A stretch of DNA of 7,658 bases, taken from assembly GCA_938073925.1 (NCBI GenBank), contig CALJGH010000061.1, forward strand, positions 1 through 7,658, read 5' to 3'. A program made the translations under genes and the position numbers. Each line of letters begins with the position of its first letter. Within the stretch, counting starts at the first letter, position 1. The notes beneath the pieces were generated by a model. The model was not told the origin of the DNA. It made no database searches and saw only the letters and a list, made by a program, of their open reading frames with translations. This DNA is from an uncultured Nitrospinaceae bacterium. Its GTDB lineage: Bacteria; Nitrospinota; Nitrospinia; Nitrospinales; VA-1. Shown in pieces: positions 6,658 to 7,658 of this stretch.

Positions 6658-6663
6658 TCCTTC
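6658..6663 (-). promoter_or_regulatory. Ribosome binding site of gspG
   Basis: The minus strand reads GAAGGA with five bases before the ATG at 6652, in the only intergenic gap of the window (6653-6674). It fixes the gspG start and suggests independent, strong initiation for the most abundant subunit. Confidence 0.65.
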
Positions 6664-6674
6664 GTAGAGTTTGT

Positions 6675-7658
6675 TTAAAAAGCGATATCGTTGGCACTGA
6701 AAATCGCCAATAGCATGGAAACAACAATGAAGCCGATGATTACAGCCATTAATAAAATCATCATTGGCTCGATTAGAGAAATCACCTGCTTGATAGATTG
6801 TTCTACTTCTTTATCGTAAGTTTTAGAAACTTTTGTCAACATTTCATCCAAGGCTCCCGAAGTTTCGCCAACGGTGATCATGTGAACCGCCATCGGAGGA
6901 AAAATTCCTGCCTTTTGAAGTGGACCCGAAAGTCCGTTTCCTTTTTTTAGAGCCTGCTGAAGAACTACTATCGAGTCTGAAACAACCCGGTTGATCAAAA
7001 TGGATTGCACGATTCCCATTGCTTGCAGGATGGGAACGCCACTTTTTAATAAGGTTGCCAGTGTTAAGCTGAATCGGGAGACTTCTATCTTTTGGATCAA
7101 TGGACCGAAAAGCGGCAGTTTTAAAAGCATTCCATCCCATTTGAGCCTGCCATTATTTGTTTTTATGTAAAAGGTAAATGCGGCAATGAATCCTGTAATC
7201 GCCAGAATCAATGCCGGCCAGTAATTTATGATTAGGGAGCTTAAACCGAGCATGATCTGAGTTGGTAGGGGCAGAGCGGCACCCATCTCTTCAAATAACT
7301 TTGAAAACTGGGGGATCACAAAAGTAATGAGGATAATTACCGCAGTACCCCCCACCAAAGTGAGAATGACCGGATAAACCATGGCCGATCGAATGCTGTT
7401 TTTTAATTCGACAGACTTTTCCATAAACAGAGCGAGCCTAGAAAGAGTCTCACCCAAGATTCCTCCAGCTTCTCCTGCGCGGATCATATTGACGTACAGC
7501 TTGGAAAAAACCTTAGGATGTTCTGCCAGAGCATCGGCAAAAGAACTGCCTGCATGCACCTGCTTTCTAACATCAGCAAGTACGGAACGGATTTTTTCTG
7601 TCTCTGAAAGTTTTATTAAGGTGGCAAGCCCATCATCCAGTGTTAGACCGGAATCAAC
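6675..7658 (-). CDS. gspF: GspF, T2SS inner-membrane platform protein (N-terminus cut by window edge)
   Basis: The polytopic inner-membrane core of the assembly platform, which contacts the GspE ATPase and the pseudopilins. The frame is open from the right edge and gives 327 residues; full GspF is about 400, so roughly 75 N-terminal residues are missing. The visible part starts VDSGLTLDDGLATL, the first T2SSF cytoplasmic repeat, with KLYVNMIRAGEAGGILGETL at about 53-72. Membrane helices are at about 94-117, 143-164 and 295-321. The second repeat (about 194-290) has SRFSLTLATLLKSGVPILQAM and the matching MITVGETSGALDEML. The C-terminus IFSANDIAF is typical. A GTG at 7559 could look like a start, but the in-frame residues upstream (IRSVLADVRKQ) continue the GspF fold, so it is internal. 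PilC of type IV pili is related, but gspG directly follows. Confidence 0.95.
   Translation of the reverse strand, partial: VDSGLTLDDGLATLIKLSETEKIRSVLADVRKQVHAGSSFADALAEHPKVFSKLYVNMIRAGEAGGILGETLSRLALFMEKSVELKNSIRSAMVYPVILTLVGGTAVIILITFVIPQFSKLFEEMGAALPLPTQIMLGLSSLIINYWPALILAITGFIAAFTFYIKTNNGRLKWDGMLLKLPLFGPLIQKIEVSRFSLTLATLLKSGVPILQAMGIVQSILINRVVSDSIVVLQQALKKGNGLSGPLQKAGIFPPMAVHMITVGETSGALDEMLTKVSKTYDKEVEQSIKQVISLIEPMMILLMAVIIGFIVVSMLLAIFSANDIAF

Noticed and set aside
6653..6727. N-terminal extension of GspG back to 6727
   Set aside because: It overlaps the gspF C-terminus and adds 25 residues before a normal prepilin leader; ATG 6652 has a good ribosome site.
6844..7140. Minus-strand open frame of 98 codons inside gspF
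   Set aside because: An alternative frame of gspF; the gspF frame has clear T2SSF repeats and membrane helices.
7557..7559. GTG as the gspF start
   Set aside because: The frame stays open to the window edge, and the residues upstream continue the first GspF repeat.
1..7658. A type IV pilus cluster instead of a T2SS
   Set aside because: The pseudopilin set G-H-I-J-K, the GspG calcium loop and the GspK helix-hairpin signature are specific to T2SS; PilM/N/O-like features of GspL and GspM reflect shared ancestry.

Overview
The window is one continuous minus-strand operon of a type II secretion system (T2SS), cut at both edges. Read in the direction of transcription (right to left), it runs gspF (3' part), gspG, gspH, gspI, gspJ, gspK, gspL, gspM and gspD (5' part). 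There is no non-coding stretch longer than about 20 bases. Apart from the short gspF-gspG gap, every junction overlaps by 1 to about 60 bases. I see no RNA gene, mobile element, CRISPR array, promoter or terminator.

Organism: a diderm (Gram-negative-type) bacterium, since a T2SS needs an outer-membrane secretin. The DNA is moderately AT-rich by eye. The 'b-type' GspM, the PilM/PilN-like GspL, the lipoprotein secretin and the position of gspD after gspM differ from the gammaproteobacterial gspC-D-E-F...M order. They fit a deltaproteobacteria-like or Nitrospinota-like lineage better, but this is a guess from architecture only.

Layout: 7658-6675, GspF inner-membrane platform protein, missing its N-terminus. 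6652-6236, GspG major pseudopilin. 6294-5749, 5759-5193, 5193-4324 and 4337-3306, minor pseudopilins GspH, I, J and K. 3309-1831, GspL. 1834-1256, GspM. 1259-1, the first 419 residues of GspD.

How they work together: GspF, L and M form the inner-membrane assembly platform, with the GspE ATPase expected nearby (gspE probably lies just right of the window). The platform polymerises GspG into a periplasmic pseudopilus tipped by the I-J-K(-H) complex. Folded exoproteins are pushed out through the GspD outer-membrane channel. A prepilin peptidase (GspO/PilD) is needed but is not in the window. No gspC or gspN is seen here.

Most notable points: GspD is predicted to be a lipoprotein and carries a bacterial SH3 (SH3b) domain between the lipid anchor and N0, which suggests a self-piloting, possibly cell-wall-binding secretin. 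GspI has a Ser/Thr/Gly-rich tail with repeats. GspK has an acidic PGQEE-repeat insert. The best start for gspI is a TTG, which gives a classic six-residue prepilin leader. The core of the window is otherwise a recognisable T2SS rather than a wholly new system.
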